A stretch of DNA of 64,000 nt from Pelomonas parva. GTDB lineage: Bacteria; Pseudomonadota; Gammaproteobacteria; Burkholderiales; Burkholderiaceae_C. Location: NCBI RefSeq assembly GCF_043555835.1, contig NZ_JBIGHV010000004.1:584557-648556 (forward strand). Direction: 5' to 3'. The translations under genes and the position numbers were made by a program. The notes under the pieces are model-generated. The model saw only the letters and a list, made by a program, of their open reading frames with translations. It was not told the origin of the DNA and did not search any database. Of this stretch, positions 35,804 through 45,253 are shown in pieces; the first letter of the stretch is position 1, and the number at the start of each line of letters is the position of its first letter.

Positions 35804-36997
35804 TCATGCAAGCACGGCGGCCATGGCCTCGGCGGTGGCCTCGACGTTGCGCGTGTTCAACCCCGCCACGCACATGCGGCCCGAGCGCAGGATGTAGACG
35901 CCGAACTCGGCCTTCAGCCGCTCGGCCTGGTCCGCAGTCAGCCCCGTGTAGCTGAACATGCCGCGCTGGGTCAGGAAGTAGCCGAAGTCCCGGCCCGGCA
36001 GCTTGGCTGATAGCACCGCATGCAGTTGCCGGCGCATGGCCTGGATGCGCCCGCGCATCTCGGCCACCTCGGCCTCCCACATCTCACGCAGCACCGGCGT
36101 GGTCAGCACCTTGGCCACGATCTGGCCGCCGTGCATCGGCGGGCTGGAGTAGTTGCGGCGGATCGTGAACTTCATCTGCCCCAGCACGCGGTTCGCCTCC
36201 TCGGCATCGGCGCAGACGATGCTGAGCGCGCCACCGCGCTCGCCGTACAGGCTCATGCTCTTGGAGAAGCTGTTGGCGATGAGGAAGCTCAGGCCCTCGT
36301 CGGCCAGCAGGCGCGGCGCGAAGGCGTCTTCGGCGATGCCGTCGCCATAGCCCTGGTAGGCCAGGTCCAGGAAGGGCAGCAGCTCGCGCTCGCGCAGCAC
36401 GGGCACGAGGGCCCGCCACTGGTCCTGCGTCAGGTCGACGCCGGTGGGGTTGTGGCAGCAGGCGTGCAGCACGACGACGCTGCGCGCGGGCAGCGCCCGG
36501 AACGTGGCCAGCAGCTCGTCGAAGCGCAGGCCGCCGGTGGCGGCGTCGTAGTAGGGGTAGGTCTCGCAGACGTGGCCCGAGCCCTCGAAGACGGCGCGGT
36601 GGTTGTCCCAGGTCGGGTCGGACAAATAGACCTTGCTGTCGGGGAAGTAGCGCTTCAGCAGATCGGCGCCCACCTTCAGGCCGCCGCTGGAGCCCACGCC
36701 CTGGATGGTGGCGATGCGGCCGGCCGTGATGGCCGGGTGATCGGCACCGAACAGCAGACCCTGCACGGCGGCACGGAAGTTGGCCGCGCCCTCCATCGGC
36801 AGATAGGGCCGGGCGCCAGCGTTCTCGACGACGGCCAGCTCGGCGGCGCGCACGGAGGGCAGCATGGGAATGCGGCCGTCGTTGTCGAAATAGATGCCGA
36901 TGGACAGGTTGATCTTGGCCGGACGCGGGTCCTTCTGGAATTCCTCATTGAGGCTGAGGATGGGATCGCCGGCATAGGCGTCGACGTGCTGGAACAT
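35804..36997 (-). CDS. Aromatic/aspartate aminotransferase (class I)
   Basis: A 397-residue PLP enzyme of the AspC/TyrB group: FQHVDAYAGDPILSLNEEFQKD at the start, the substrate loop ILSLNEEF, CHNPTGVDLT with the PLP-binding Asn, and the Schiff-base Lys in NSFSKSMSLYGER. The N-terminal spacing and GDPIL fit TyrB-like enzymes that act on Tyr, Phe and Asp. AGGAG lies just before the ATG at 36997. It is upstream of dadA on the same strand with a hairpin between. Confidence 0.88.
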   Translation of the reverse strand: MFQHVDAYAGDPILSLNEEFQKDPRPAKINLSIGIYFDNDGRIPMLPSVRAAELAVVENAGARPYLPMEGAANFRAAVQGLLFGADHPAITAGRIATIQGVGSSGGLKVGADLLKRYFPDSKVYLSDPTWDNHRAVFEGSGHVCETYPYYDAATGGLRFDELLATFRALPARSVVVLHACCHNPTGVDLTQDQWRALVPVLRERELLPFLDLAYQGYGDGIAEDAFAPRLLADEGLSFLIANSFSKSMSLYGERGGALSIVCADAEEANRVLGQMKFTIRRNYSSPPMHGGQIVAKVLTTPVLREMWEAEVAEMRGRIQAMRRQLHAVLSAKLPGRDFGYFLTQRGMFSYTGLTADQAERLKAEFGVYILRSGRMCVAGLNTRNVEATAEAMAAVLA

Positions 36998-37052
36998 GGG
37001 GCGGACTCCTTTGGGAGGCGGGATTATCCGAGCGGCTACGGCAGGGCCGGCT

Positions 37053-38159
37053 TCATAGCCGGTACACCCAGCGCCCGTGCGGGTGGCTCCAGGCCAGGTG
37101 CCGCTCGACGACGCGTCCGTGCGCCACATGGCGCAGCGTCCACAGCGTGGCCGATGCGGCGGATTCCTGCGTCGGCAGCTCGGGCGCCGGTGGTGGCGCG
37201 ACGTCCCGGGCGCTCAACGCCGGCAGCTCGCCGCAGATCCACGCCAGCCCGTGGCTCAGCGCCAGCCGGTCGGCGGTCGCGCGCAGCCGCGCGAGGTCGG
37301 CCTCGCTGAAGTAGTACAGCACCCAGCTCGTCAGCACCACCGGCTGCACACCGGACGGCAGGCTGGCCAGCCAGGGTTCGATGGCGGCGATGCAGTCGTC
37401 GGCCTGCGTCAACGTGACCGGCAGGTCGCGCAGCTGCGCGGCCGCGCGGGCCAGGCGTTCACCGCGCCGTGCATCGTGCGGCCACAGGCAGGCCTGCAGC
37501 CAGCGCAGGCGGGCCGGGTCGTTGACATCCACCGGCGCCGGGTCCAGCCCATGGCGCGAGGCGAGGCGCCATTCAGCCTCCTGCGGCAATGGCGCCGCGC
37601 CCAGCCACAGCGACTCGATTTCGGCGGCACGGCCGTCGCGGGCGGCGCCGCGCTCGTGCCAGGCACCGTCATCGGTCCGGTAGCGCAGGTGGCAGCGGTC
37701 CAGGCCCAGGTTGAGGCCGGCGCTGCATCCGAAGTCCAGCAGCGCGAGATCACGCACGCCGGTCGCACGCTCCACCGCACCCAGGGCCGGCCAGATGGCC
37801 GCGCAACGGGCGACCTCGTTGGTCTGCGTCGCGCCATGGCGCAGGTGTTCGACAAGGGCCGGCCACTCGCGCGCCAGGCCGACGCGCAACGCCGCCGCCA
37901 GGCCCTCGTCCACCGCGCGCTCGCCACCGGCACTGGGGTAGTAGGCCGCCAGCTCCGGCGTCGCGCCGGCCAGCACGCGCTCATGCAAGGCCGCGAGCAG
38001 CAGGTTGGCCTTGCGCTGTTCGCGCGGCGCCTCGGCCAGCAGGGCCAGTGCACGCTCGTCCTCGGCGGCAACGGTACACAGCGCGGCGTAGAGCGGCTCC
38101 TGGGTGCACTGCTCGCGCCCGAAGCGGCGCAGCAGTTCGGCAAGCTCGTCGTGGGGCAT
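37053..38159 (-). CDS. DUF2332-like protein
   Basis: A 368-residue protein that fits the DUF2332 family: an N-terminal helical region with EPLYAALC, then LALLDFGCSAGLNLGLDR, which resembles a SAM-binding Rossmann start, and VVLTSWVLYYFS. Such proteins look methyltransferase-like but their role is unknown. It is 55 bases upstream of the aminotransferase gene. No strong ribosome binding site was seen at 38159. Confidence 0.65.
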   Translation of the reverse strand: MPHDELAELLRRFGREQCTQEPLYAALCTVAAEDERALALLAEAPREQRKANLLLAALHERVLAGATPELAAYYPSAGGERAVDEGLAAALRVGLAREWPALVEHLRHGATQTNEVARCAAIWPALGAVERATGVRDLALLDFGCSAGLNLGLDRCHLRYRTDDGAWHERGAARDGRAAEIESLWLGAAPLPQEAEWRLASRHGLDPAPVDVNDPARLRWLQACLWPHDARRGERLARAAAQLRDLPVTLTQADDCIAAIEPWLASLPSGVQPVVLTSWVLYYFSEADLARLRATADRLALSHGLAWICGELPALSARDVAPPPAPELPTQESAASATLWTLRHVAHGRVVERHLAWSHPHGRWVYRL

Positions 38160-38184
38160 GCGGCCAGCATAGGGCCGCGCCGGC

Positions 38185-38955
38185 TCAGCGGTAGCGTTGC
38201 AGGATGCGCTGCCAACTGCCGTCCTCGCGCATGGCCTGGAAGGCCTTCTCCAGCTCGGCCTGGCGTGCCAGCCAGGGCGAGCGGCGCGCGATCACCAGAT
38301 ACGGCACCTCTCCCGGCAGCCGCCAGGGCTGCTTGACCAGGCCGAGCCCGGACTTGCGCAGCAGGATGTCGCCCTGGCGCTCGGGCAGCACGGCAGCGTC
38401 CACGCGGCCGCGCACCACCATCTCCAGCGCCGCGCGGTAATCGCCCACCTCGTGGCGCTGCAGGCGCATGTCGGTGTCGAAGCCGCCGCCGTAGCGCTTG
38501 CCGCGCTGCACCGCGATGCGCCGGCCCTGCAGGTCGGCCAGGCTGCGCAGCGGCACCGCGCCGGGCAGCGTGTAGAAGACCTTGTCCTCCACCGGCAGGC
38601 CGATCTGGCCATAGCTCAGGAAGCGTTCGCGCTCTGGCGTGCGCAGCGGGCCCATCATCAGGTCGGCCTCGCCTGTTTCCATCATGCGCAGCGCCCGCGC
38701 CGAGGGCACTTCGATGAACACCAGCGTCCAGCCCATGCGCTGCGCGGCCTCCTTGAGGAGGTCGTAGTACAGGCCGCTGGCGCCGACCGGGCCATGGCTG
38801 CGGTAGGGCGGGTCGGCGCTGCCCACCACCCGCAGCGGCCCGGCCTGGGCCGCCAGCGGCAGGTGCGGCGACCACAGCAGCGCGCCAAGTGCCGACAGCA
38901 GGCGCCGGCGGCGGCTCCCCTCAGCCAGCGGCAAGGGCCGCTTCGATGTCCCCAC
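38185..38955 (-). CDS. Periplasmic amino-acid-type solute-binding protein
   Basis: A 256-residue family 3 binding protein. The signal region is SRRRRLLSALGALLWSPHLPLAAQA. The binding domain begins LRVVGSADPPYRSHG and contains LYYDLLKEAAQRMGWTLVFIEVPSARALRMMETGEADLM split over the usual lobes. I chose GTG 38955 because GGAGAA sits seven bases upstream; ATGs at 38985 and 38976 lie further inside the glutathione peroxidase gene. No permease is adjacent, so it may serve a distant transporter or act as a sensor. Confidence 0.75.
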   Translation of the reverse strand: MGTSKRPLPLAEGSRRRRLLSALGALLWSPHLPLAAQAGPLRVVGSADPPYRSHGPVGASGLYYDLLKEAAQRMGWTLVFIEVPSARALRMMETGEADLMMGPLRTPERERFLSYGQIGLPVEDKVFYTLPGAVPLRSLADLQGRRIAVQRGKRYGGGFDTDMRLQRHEVGDYRAALEMVVRGRVDAAVLPERQGDILLRKSGLGLVKQPWRLPGEVPYLVIARRSPWLARQAELEKAFQAMREDGSWQRILQRYR

Positions 38956-39412
38956 GCAGCTTCTCCGGCGGGTCATTGGGCGCAAAGCGCTTGATGACCT
39001 GGCCGTCGCGACCGACCAGGAACTTGGTGAAGTTCCACTTGACCGCCTCGGTGCCGAGGAAGCCGGGCTTCTCGCTCTTCAGGAACTTCCACAGCGGATG
39101 GGCCTCGCTGCCATTGACCTTGGTCTTGGCCATCATCGGGAAGCTGACGCCGTAGTTCAGCTCGCAGAAGCTGGCGATCTGGTCGTTGCCGCCGGGGTCC
39201 TGGCCGCCGAATTCGTTGCTCGGAAAACCGAGGATGACCAAGCCGCGCGGGCCGTAGTCCTGCCACAGCTGCTCCAGCCCCTTGAACTGGGGCGTGAAGC
39301 CACATTCGCTGGCGGTGTTGACGATGAGCAGCACCTTGCCGCGCTGCGAGGCCAGATCCGCCGGCTCGCCGCGGATGGAGATGGCCTGGAAGTCGAAGAC
39401 GCTTTCGCTCAT
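38921..39412 (-). CDS. Glutathione peroxidase family protein
   Basis: A 163-residue peroxidase of the thioredoxin fold. The peroxidatic Cys is in VNTASECGFTPQ, followed by LGFPSNEFGGQDPG with the catalytic Gln and KWNFTKFLV with the catalytic Trp and Asn. It is the Cys form and probably uses thioredoxin or glutathione to reduce hydroperoxides. A GGGAGAG site precedes ATG 39412. The stop overlaps the start region of the solute-binding protein gene by about 35 bases. Confidence 0.92.
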   Translation of the reverse strand: MSESVFDFQAISIRGEPADLASQRGKVLLIVNTASECGFTPQFKGLEQLWQDYGPRGLVILGFPSNEFGGQDPGGNDQIASFCELNYGVSFPMMAKTKVNGSEAHPLWKFLKSEKPGFLGTEAVKWNFTKFLVGRDGQVIKRFAPNDPPEKLRGDIEAALAAG

Positions 39413-39565
39413 GCGATCTCTCCCTAAAGTCGAAGCGCATGCTAACGCGCGCCCGCTTGAGGGTTTGTAGCATGGCGCCCGGCGCGCGGCTGGCCGTCCA
39501 ATCGCGCGGACTTCGCGGCTGCCCGCAGGGGGCAGCGCCGGCCCCAAACTTCCCCCGACTCCCCC

Positions 39566-40534
39566 ATGCCCATGGATCATCTGGCTTGTTTCACCCCGGC
39601 CGATCTGACCGGCCGCACACCGCCCGACCTGGGCGCCTTCCGCTGGAGGCTGCTGGCGCAGGGCGACTCGTGGTTCTCGAACTCGCGCGACAAGCTCAAC
39701 GCCCATGCCAACCTGCTGCAGGAGCTGGTGTTCCGCAGCCCCGTCGCGGCGATCAACTGCGCCGGCACCGGCAATGCCCTCTCGCACATGGTGGACCTGG
39801 AGTCCAGCCCCGAGTTCGTCCGGCTGCTCAGCGGCCCGGGCGCACCGCTGTGGGACGGCGTGCTGCTGTCCGTCGGCGGCAACGACCTCATCGCTGCGGC
39901 CCGAACCCCGGCCCACCACGGCAGCGGCGAACCCATCCCGCTGCAGCTGCGCCTGCTGCGCCACCAGACCGAGTGGGGCCCGCCGTCGGCCGGCGTGGCG
40001 CGCTATTTCTCGGAGCCCGGCTGGGTGACGTACAGCGACTACCTGCGCGCCAACGTCAAGCACCTGCTGTCGCTGCGCGACCAGGGCCCGTCCGCCGGCA
40101 AGCCGGTCTTCATGCATTGCTATGCGGTGCCCATGCCGCGCCCGGCAGGCGCCGAGAACGGCACCGACCTCGGCGCCGGCCCCTGGCTCTACCCGGCGCT
40201 GAAGGCCTACGGCGTGCCGGCGGCCGACTGGGCCGCCGTTAGCCGGCTGATGGTGTTCCACCTGGCGCTGCTGCTGAAAGGCATGGCGGCGGACAAGGAG
40301 AACTTCCCCAGCCTGTTCGTGTTCGACTCGACGGCGGTGCCGCTGGCGCTGGCCACGCCGGGCTCCACCGGCATCAGCGGCGACTGGCACAACGAGATCC
40401 ACCTCAACCACAGCGGCTGCTTCAAGATCGCCCGCGCCTGGAGCGAGGCCATCGAGCTGGTGCTGGAAGGCAAGCACCTGATCCAGCCCACCACCGGCCG
40501 CAAGGGTCGGGGCAGCAGCTCCAGCAACAGCTGA
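39566..40534 (+). CDS. SGNH-type hydrolase
   Basis: A 322-residue protein with SGNH/GDSL hydrolase blocks: GDSWFSNS near 33-40 (block I Ser), INCAGTGNAL (block II Gly), SVGGNDLIAAA (block III Asn) and DWHNEIHLNHSG near 275 (block V Asp and His). It would hydrolyse esters, such as acyl groups on lipids or glycans. No signal peptide is visible. ATGs at 39566 and 39572 are both usable. Confidence 0.75.
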   Translation: MPMDHLACFTPADLTGRTPPDLGAFRWRLLAQGDSWFSNSRDKLNAHANLLQELVFRSPVAAINCAGTGNALSHMVDLESSPEFVRLLSGPGAPLWDGVLLSVGGNDLIAAARTPAHHGSGEPIPLQLRLLRHQTEWGPPSAGVARYFSEPGWVTYSDYLRANVKHLLSLRDQGPSAGKPVFMHCYAVPMPRPAGAENGTDLGAGPWLYPALKAYGVPAADWAAVSRLMVFHLALLLKGMAADKENFPSLFVFDSTAVPLALATPGSTGISGDWHNEIHLNHSGCFKIARAWSEAIELVLEGKHLIQPTTGRKGRGSSSSNS

Positions 40535-40545
40535 TCAGCGGCTGA

Positions 40546-41838
40546 TCAACGGTCCACGGGCTTCAGGTCGTCGGAGCGGGCGATGTCGAGCAGGTGCTCG
40601 ACCTCGTCCTTGTGCTCGACCAGGTTGCGCTGGTGCCAACGCTTGATCCACCACATCGTGCCGGCCACGACCACGCCGAAGATGGTGATGGCGCCGAACG
40701 CCGACAGGCCGAAGCGTGTCATGGCCGTGTAGAACGCGCCCAGGCCCAGGATGCAGGCCTGCTCATTGAAGTTCTGCACCGCGATGCTGCGCCCGGCGCC
40801 CATCAGGTTGTGGCCGCGGTGCTGCAGCAGCGCGTTCATGGGCACGACGAGATAGCCGCCGATGCCGCCCAGCAGGATCAGGAAGGGCGCGGCCACCCAG
40901 ACGTTGCTGATGACGTTCATGAAGATGACCAGCAGGCCCATGGCGATGCCCAGCGGGATGACCGAGGTGGCGCGGTCCAGCCGGCAGTACATGGACGCGA
41001 CGACGGCGCCCACCGCCGTGCCCACCGCGACGACGCCCACCAGCGAGGAGGCCTGCTGCGTGCCGTAGCCCAGCGCCGCAGCGGCCCAGGCCAGCACGAT
41101 GTAGCGCAGGTTGCCGCTGACACCCCAGAACAGCGTCGTCGTGGCCAGCGAGATCTGGCCCAGCTTGTCCTGCCAGAGGCGGCTGTTGCAGGCCGAGAAG
41201 TCGCGCACCAGGTCCACCGGGCTGTGCGCCAGCGGCTGCAGCGGCGCCTCGGTGCGCGGGATGCGCAGGTTGAACAGCGCCGCGACAACGTAGAGGATGA
41301 CCAGGCTGGCAATGGCTGCCTCGGGGCCGGTGTCGATGCCGGTGTCGATGAACGGCAGGTCGAAGCCCAGCAGCATGGGCGCGATGCGGTCGCCGATGAG
41401 CTGGCCGCCCAGCAGCACGCCCAGGATGATGGAGGCGATGGTCAGGCCCTCGATCCAGCCGTTGGCCTTGACCAGCTGCGACGGTGGCAGCAGCTCGGTC
41501 AGGATGCCGTACTTGGCCGGCGAGTAGGCTGCCGCGCCCAAGCCGACGATGGCGTAGGCCATCAAGGGATGGGTGCCGAACAGCATCATCAGGCAGCCCA
41601 CCACCTTGATGCTGTTCGAGAAGAACATCACCTTGCCCTTGGGCACCGCGTCGGCGAACGCACCGACGAAGGGTGCCAGCACGACGTAGAACAGGGCGAA
41701 CATGGGCACCAGCGCGGCGCGCTGCCATTCGGCGGAGCCGGAGGTGCGCAGCAATTCGACCGCGGCGACGAATAGCGCGTTATCAGCCAGCGAGCTGAAG
41801 AACTGCGCCGACATGATGGTGTAGAAGCCGCGTTTCAT
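40546..41838 (-). CDS. lplT: Lysophospholipid transporter (LplT-type MFS)
   Basis: A 430-residue membrane transporter with about twelve hydrophobic segments, starting MKRGFYTIMSAQFFSSLADNALF. The FFSSLADNALFVAA and GAFADAVPKGKVMFFSN motifs are typical of LplT, which flips lysophospholipids to the inner leaflet for re-acylation. The alr gene is divergent from it, an arrangement common in betaproteobacteria. The acyltransferase Aas is not in the window. Confidence 0.85.
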   Translation of the reverse strand: MKRGFYTIMSAQFFSSLADNALFVAAVELLRTSGSAEWQRAALVPMFALFYVVLAPFVGAFADAVPKGKVMFFSNSIKVVGCLMMLFGTHPLMAYAIVGLGAAAYSPAKYGILTELLPPSQLVKANGWIEGLTIASIILGVLLGGQLIGDRIAPMLLGFDLPFIDTGIDTGPEAAIASLVILYVVAALFNLRIPRTEAPLQPLAHSPVDLVRDFSACNSRLWQDKLGQISLATTTLFWGVSGNLRYIVLAWAAAALGYGTQQASSLVGVVAVGTAVGAVVASMYCRLDRATSVIPLGIAMGLLVIFMNVISNVWVAAPFLILLGGIGGYLVVPMNALLQHRGHNLMGAGRSIAVQNFNEQACILGLGAFYTAMTRFGLSAFGAITIFGVVVAGTMWWIKRWHQRNLVEHKDEVEHLLDIARSDDLKPVDR

Positions 41839-41965
41839 CGACCGGAGTGCGATCCTGACAGGGGAGCCATGGGCAAGAGAGGTCGGCAAAGGACGAGGCG
41901 GAGCGGGTTTATAGCACGCCCCTAATTTGAGCTGACCCCTTTGGCAGACCGCGCAAAATGAGTGC

Positions 41966-43078
41966 ATGCCGCGTCCCATCGAAGCCCTGATCCACCCCGA
42001 AGCGCTGGCCCACAACCTGGGCCGCGCCCGCGCCCAGGCGCCCAACGCCCGCGTGTGGGCGGTCGTCAAGGCCAATGCCTACGGCCACGGCATCGAGCGC
42101 GCCTTCGAAGGCCTGCGCGCCGCCGACGGCTTCGCACTGCTGGACCTGGAGGAGGCGCAGCGGCTGCGCGCGCTGGACTGGCGCGGGCCCATCCTGCTGC
42201 TGGAAGGCGTGTTCGAACCGCGCGACCTGGAGCTGTGCTCGCGGCTGAAGCTCTGGCACACGGTGCACTGCGAGCAGCAGATCGACTGGCTGGCCATGCA
42301 CAAGACGCACGAGCCGCACCGCGTGTTCCTGAAGCTCAACTCGGGCATGAACCGGCTGGGCTTCCCGCCGGCCGCCTTCCGCGCCGCCTATGCGCGGCTG
42401 GACGCGCTGCCGCAGGTGGACGAGATCGGCCTGATGACGCATTTCTCGGATGCCGACGCGCAGCGGCAAGGCATCGACGGCATCGCCCATCAGCTCGCCG
42501 CCTTCGAGGCCGCCGCCGACGGCCTGGCCGGTGAGCGAACGATTGCCAACAGCGCCGCGACGCTGCGCCACGCCATGCGTACGGCCAACGACTGGGTGCG
42601 CGCCGGCATCATGGTCTACGGCGGCGTGCCGGACTTCCCCGAACACGACGCCGCCCACTGGGACCTGCGGCCGGCGATGACGCTGCACTCCAAGGTCATC
42701 GGCGTGCAGCAGCTGCAGCCCGGCGACACGGTCGGCTACGGCAGCGCCTACCGCGCCGAGCAGGTCACGCGCGTGGGCATCGTCGCCTGCGGCTATGCCG
42801 ATGGCTACCCGCGCCACGCGCCGACCGGCACGCCGGTGCTGGTGGACGGCACCAGGAGCCGCACGCTGGGCCGGGTGTCCATGGACATGCTGGCCGTGGA
42901 CCTGACCGCGCTGCCGGCCAGCGGGTTTGGCAGTGAGGTGACGCTGTGGGGCGAGGGGCCTGCCATTGACGGAAAGGCCTCGCGCCTGCCCATCGACGAG
43001 GTGGCCCAGGCGGCCGGCACCATCGGCTACGAGCTGATGTGCGCCATCGCGCCGCGCGTGCCCATCCGGAATGCCTGA
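41966..43078 (+). CDS. alr: Alanine racemase
   Basis: A 370-residue fold-III PLP enzyme that makes D-Ala for peptidoglycan. The PLP Lys is in VVKANAYGHG, the catalytic Tyr in VGYGSAYRAE, and the conserved GRVSMDMLAVDLT and SGMNRLGF segments are present. Length and motifs match biosynthetic or catabolic Alr; the nearby dadA is on the other strand, so its use in catabolism is unproven. Divergent from lplT. Its end overlaps arfB by eight bases. Confidence 0.95.
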   Translation: MPRPIEALIHPEALAHNLGRARAQAPNARVWAVVKANAYGHGIERAFEGLRAADGFALLDLEEAQRLRALDWRGPILLLEGVFEPRDLELCSRLKLWHTVHCEQQIDWLAMHKTHEPHRVFLKLNSGMNRLGFPPAAFRAAYARLDALPQVDEIGLMTHFSDADAQRQGIDGIAHQLAAFEAAADGLAGERTIANSAATLRHAMRTANDWVRAGIMVYGGVPDFPEHDAAHWDLRPAMTLHSKVIGVQQLQPGDTVGYGSAYRAEQVTRVGIVACGYADGYPRHAPTGTPVLVDGTRSRTLGRVSMDMLAVDLTALPASGFGSEVTLWGEGPAIDGKASRLPIDEVAQAAGTIGYELMCAIAPRVPIRNA

Positions 43079-43481
43079 TCTGAACTGGGCGCCGCGCCCG
43101 GACGAACTGGTGTTCGACGCCATCCGCGCCAGCGGCCCGGGTGGCCAGAACGTCAACAAGGTCTCCAACGCCGTCCACCTGCGCTTCGACATCCGCGCGT
43201 CCAGCCTGCCCGAGGCCGTGAAGGCGCGGCTGCTGAACTGGGCGGACCAGCGCATCACGTCGGAAGGCGTCGTCGTCATCAAGGCGCAGGACACGCGCAG
43301 CCTGGAGCGCAACCGGGCGGACGCCGTGGCGCGGCTGATCGAGCTGGTGCAGGCCGCCGCCCACGTGCCCAAGGCGCGGCGGGCGACCAAACCGACCTAT
43401 GGCTCGCAGCAGCGCCGGCTGGAAGGCAAGGCCAAGCGCAGCGGCATCAAGGCCGGGCGGCGCGGGGGCGGGGACCTCTAG
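43071..43481 (+). CDS. arfB: Alternative ribosome-rescue factor ArfB
   Basis: A 136-residue peptidyl-tRNA hydrolase-like protein. The catalytic GGQ is in SGPGGQNVNKVSNAVHLRF, and the C-terminal tail is highly basic (KAKRSGIKAGRRGGGDL), as needed to enter the empty mRNA channel of stalled ribosomes. It releases nascent chains when tmRNA cannot. It overlaps alr by eight bases and its stop shares CTAG with the convergent TetR gene. Confidence 0.92.
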   Translation: MPDLNWAPRPDELVFDAIRASGPGGQNVNKVSNAVHLRFDIRASSLPEAVKARLLNWADQRITSEGVVVIKAQDTRSLERNRADAVARLIELVQAAAHVPKARRATKPTYGSQQRRLEGKAKRSGIKAGRRGGGDL

Positions 43482-44050
43482 GCCCGCTGACGCAGCGATT
43501 CCAGGATGGCCTCCCGGCTCACGGCCAGGAATTCGTCGGCCAGCGGTGAATCGTCCGGGCAGGCCCGCGACATGACGAGCGCCCCCACCGCGTGCGCCAG
43601 CGTGTCGAGCATGCGGGCCCGGGCCTGCGCGGCAGCGGCGTCCGGGTCGCCCTGCCGCGGGCCCAGCGCCGTCGCCAGCTGCTCGACGCCCTGCGCAAAC
43701 GCCGCCCGCACGGACTCCGGCTGCCGCGCAGCGTCGCCGCCCAGCGCAGCCATCGTGCAGCCCGTGGCGCGGCTGTCCCGGTGCTCGCGGGAGAGGTAGT
43801 GGCGCACGAAGGTCGGCGCGTCCAGGCCCTCGGACAGCACCGAGGTCCGCGCCATGCCGCAGGCCGCAGCCTCCGCCATCAGGTCGGCCTTGGAGCCGAA
43901 GTGCTTGTAGAAGCCACCGTGGGTGAAGCCCGCCGCCGCCATCAGGTCGGCCACGCCGATGCCATCGAACCCGCGCTCCCGGAACAGCTGGGAGGCGGTC
44001 TCGACGATGAGGGCTCGATTGGCTTCTGCCTGTGCCTTGGTGACTTTCAT
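43478..44050 (-). CDS. TetR-family repressor
   Basis: A 190-residue TetR regulator. The N-terminal helix-turn-helix is VETASQLFRERGFDGIGVADLMAAAGFTHGGFYKHFGSK split across residues 16-55. The C-terminal ligand domain is all-helical with Cys in SREHRDSRATGC. It is divergent from an alcohol dehydrogenase-like gene and an SDR gene, with a palindromic site between, and so very likely represses that pair and itself. Confidence 0.9.
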   Translation of the reverse strand: MKVTKAQAEANRALIVETASQLFRERGFDGIGVADLMAAAGFTHGGFYKHFGSKADLMAEAAACGMARTSVLSEGLDAPTFVRHYLSREHRDSRATGCTMAALGGDAARQPESVRAAFAQGVEQLATALGPRQGDPDAAAAQARARMLDTLAHAVGALVMSRACPDDSPLADEFLAVSREAILESLRQRA

Positions 44051-44095
44051 CTCGGCTCGATGGGTTTGCTCGCGCTGTAAGGCGCCGACTATACA

Positions 44096-44115
44096 TTGAT
44101 GACGATCGACATCAA
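44096..44115. promoter_or_regulatory. TetR operator candidate
   Basis: A 20-bp near-perfect palindrome: TTGATG (44096-44101), A, CGATCG (44103-44108), A, CATCAA (44110-44115). It lies between the TetR gene start (44050) and the divergent dehydrogenase gene (44208). Confidence 0.6.
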
Positions 44116-44207
44116 TACTTGACTTTAAAGATTACGACCATCATCATTGAGGCATGCGAACTCGCCGCGCCCCGGCGAGCAACCCACCGCCAACCCCTGC
44201 GAGCCCC

Positions 44208-45209
44208 ATGAAAGCCCTCACCTTCAAACGCTATGGCAAGTCGCCCGAGATCGGGTTCGCCGACGTCCCGCGCCCGACGCTGAAGCCCGATGAGCTGCTG
44301 GTCCAGGTGCACGCGGCCAGCGTGAACCCGATCGACAACATGATCCCGACCGGGCTTTTCAAGGCCGTCGTGAAGTTCCAGTTGCCGGCCACGCTGGGCA
44401 GCGACCTGGCCGGCGTGGTCACCGAGGTGGGCAGCCGGGTGACGCGCTTCAAGCCCGGCGATGCGGTGTTCGCCAACATCTTCGACCAGGGCACGGGCTC
44501 GATGGCCGAGTTCGCCGTCGTGCCCGAGAGCGCTGCGGCCCTGAAGCCGGCCAACCTGGACTTCGTGCAGGCCGCGTCTATCCCGATGGTCGGGCTGACT
44601 TCCTGGCAGGCGCTGAAGGAGCGGGTGAACCTGCGTGCGGGGCAGAAAGTCTTCATCCCGGCCGGCGCCGGCGGCATCGGCACGTTCGCGATCCAGCTGG
44701 CCAAGTGGCTGGGCGCCAAGGTGGGCACGACCACCAGCACCGGCAATATCGAACTGGTGCGCAGCCTGGGCGCCGACGAGGTGGTCGACTACAAGCAGCA
44801 GGAGTTCGAGACCGTGCTGCGCGGCTACGACGCGGTGCTGGGCACGGTCAGGGGCGATGCGATCGAGAAGGCCATCGGCATCCTGAAGCCGGGCGGCAAG
44901 ATCGTCTCGCTGGTCGGGCCGCTGGACGTCGCGTTCGCCCGCGGGCGCCGGCTCAACCTCGTGCTGACGGCCGTGTTCGCGCTGATGAGCCGCAAGATCA
45001 AGCGCCTGGCCAGGAAGCAGGACGTCGACTACGCCTTCCTGTTCGCCCGCCCCGACGGCCATCAACTCGCCCAGATCGGCGAGCTGCTGGAGACGCAGCG
45101 CATCCGCCCCGTGATCGACCGGGTGTTTCCGTTCGCTCAGGCCAAGGAAGCGCTGGACTACCTCGCCCTCGGGCGCGCCAAGGGCAAGGTCGTCGTGCAG
45201 ATGCGATAG
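44208..45209 (+). CDS. Zinc-free quinone-oxidoreductase-like alcohol dehydrogenase
   Basis: A 333-residue MDR-superfamily enzyme. The N-terminal GroES-like domain has VHAASVNPIDNMI and LGSDLAGVVTEVG; the nucleotide-binding part has FIPAGAGGIGTFAIQLAKW for NADPH. The catalytic and structural zinc ligands of alcohol dehydrogenases are not seen, so it belongs with quinone oxidoreductase and enoyl-reductase types. It follows the TetR operator and is followed by an SDR gene 44 bases on. Confidence 0.85.
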   Translation: MKALTFKRYGKSPEIGFADVPRPTLKPDELLVQVHAASVNPIDNMIPTGLFKAVVKFQLPATLGSDLAGVVTEVGSRVTRFKPGDAVFANIFDQGTGSMAEFAVVPESAAALKPANLDFVQAASIPMVGLTSWQALKERVNLRAGQKVFIPAGAGGIGTFAIQLAKWLGAKVGTTTSTGNIELVRSLGADEVVDYKQQEFETVLRGYDAVLGTVRGDAIEKAIGILKPGGKIVSLVGPLDVAFARGRRLNLVLTAVFALMSRKIKRLARKQDVDYAFLFARPDGHQLAQIGELLETQRIRPVIDRVFPFAQAKEALDYLALGRAKGKVVVQMR

Positions 45210-45253
45210 GCCACGGCATACCCCTCACCTCCCCCACTGATTTGGAGAATGCA

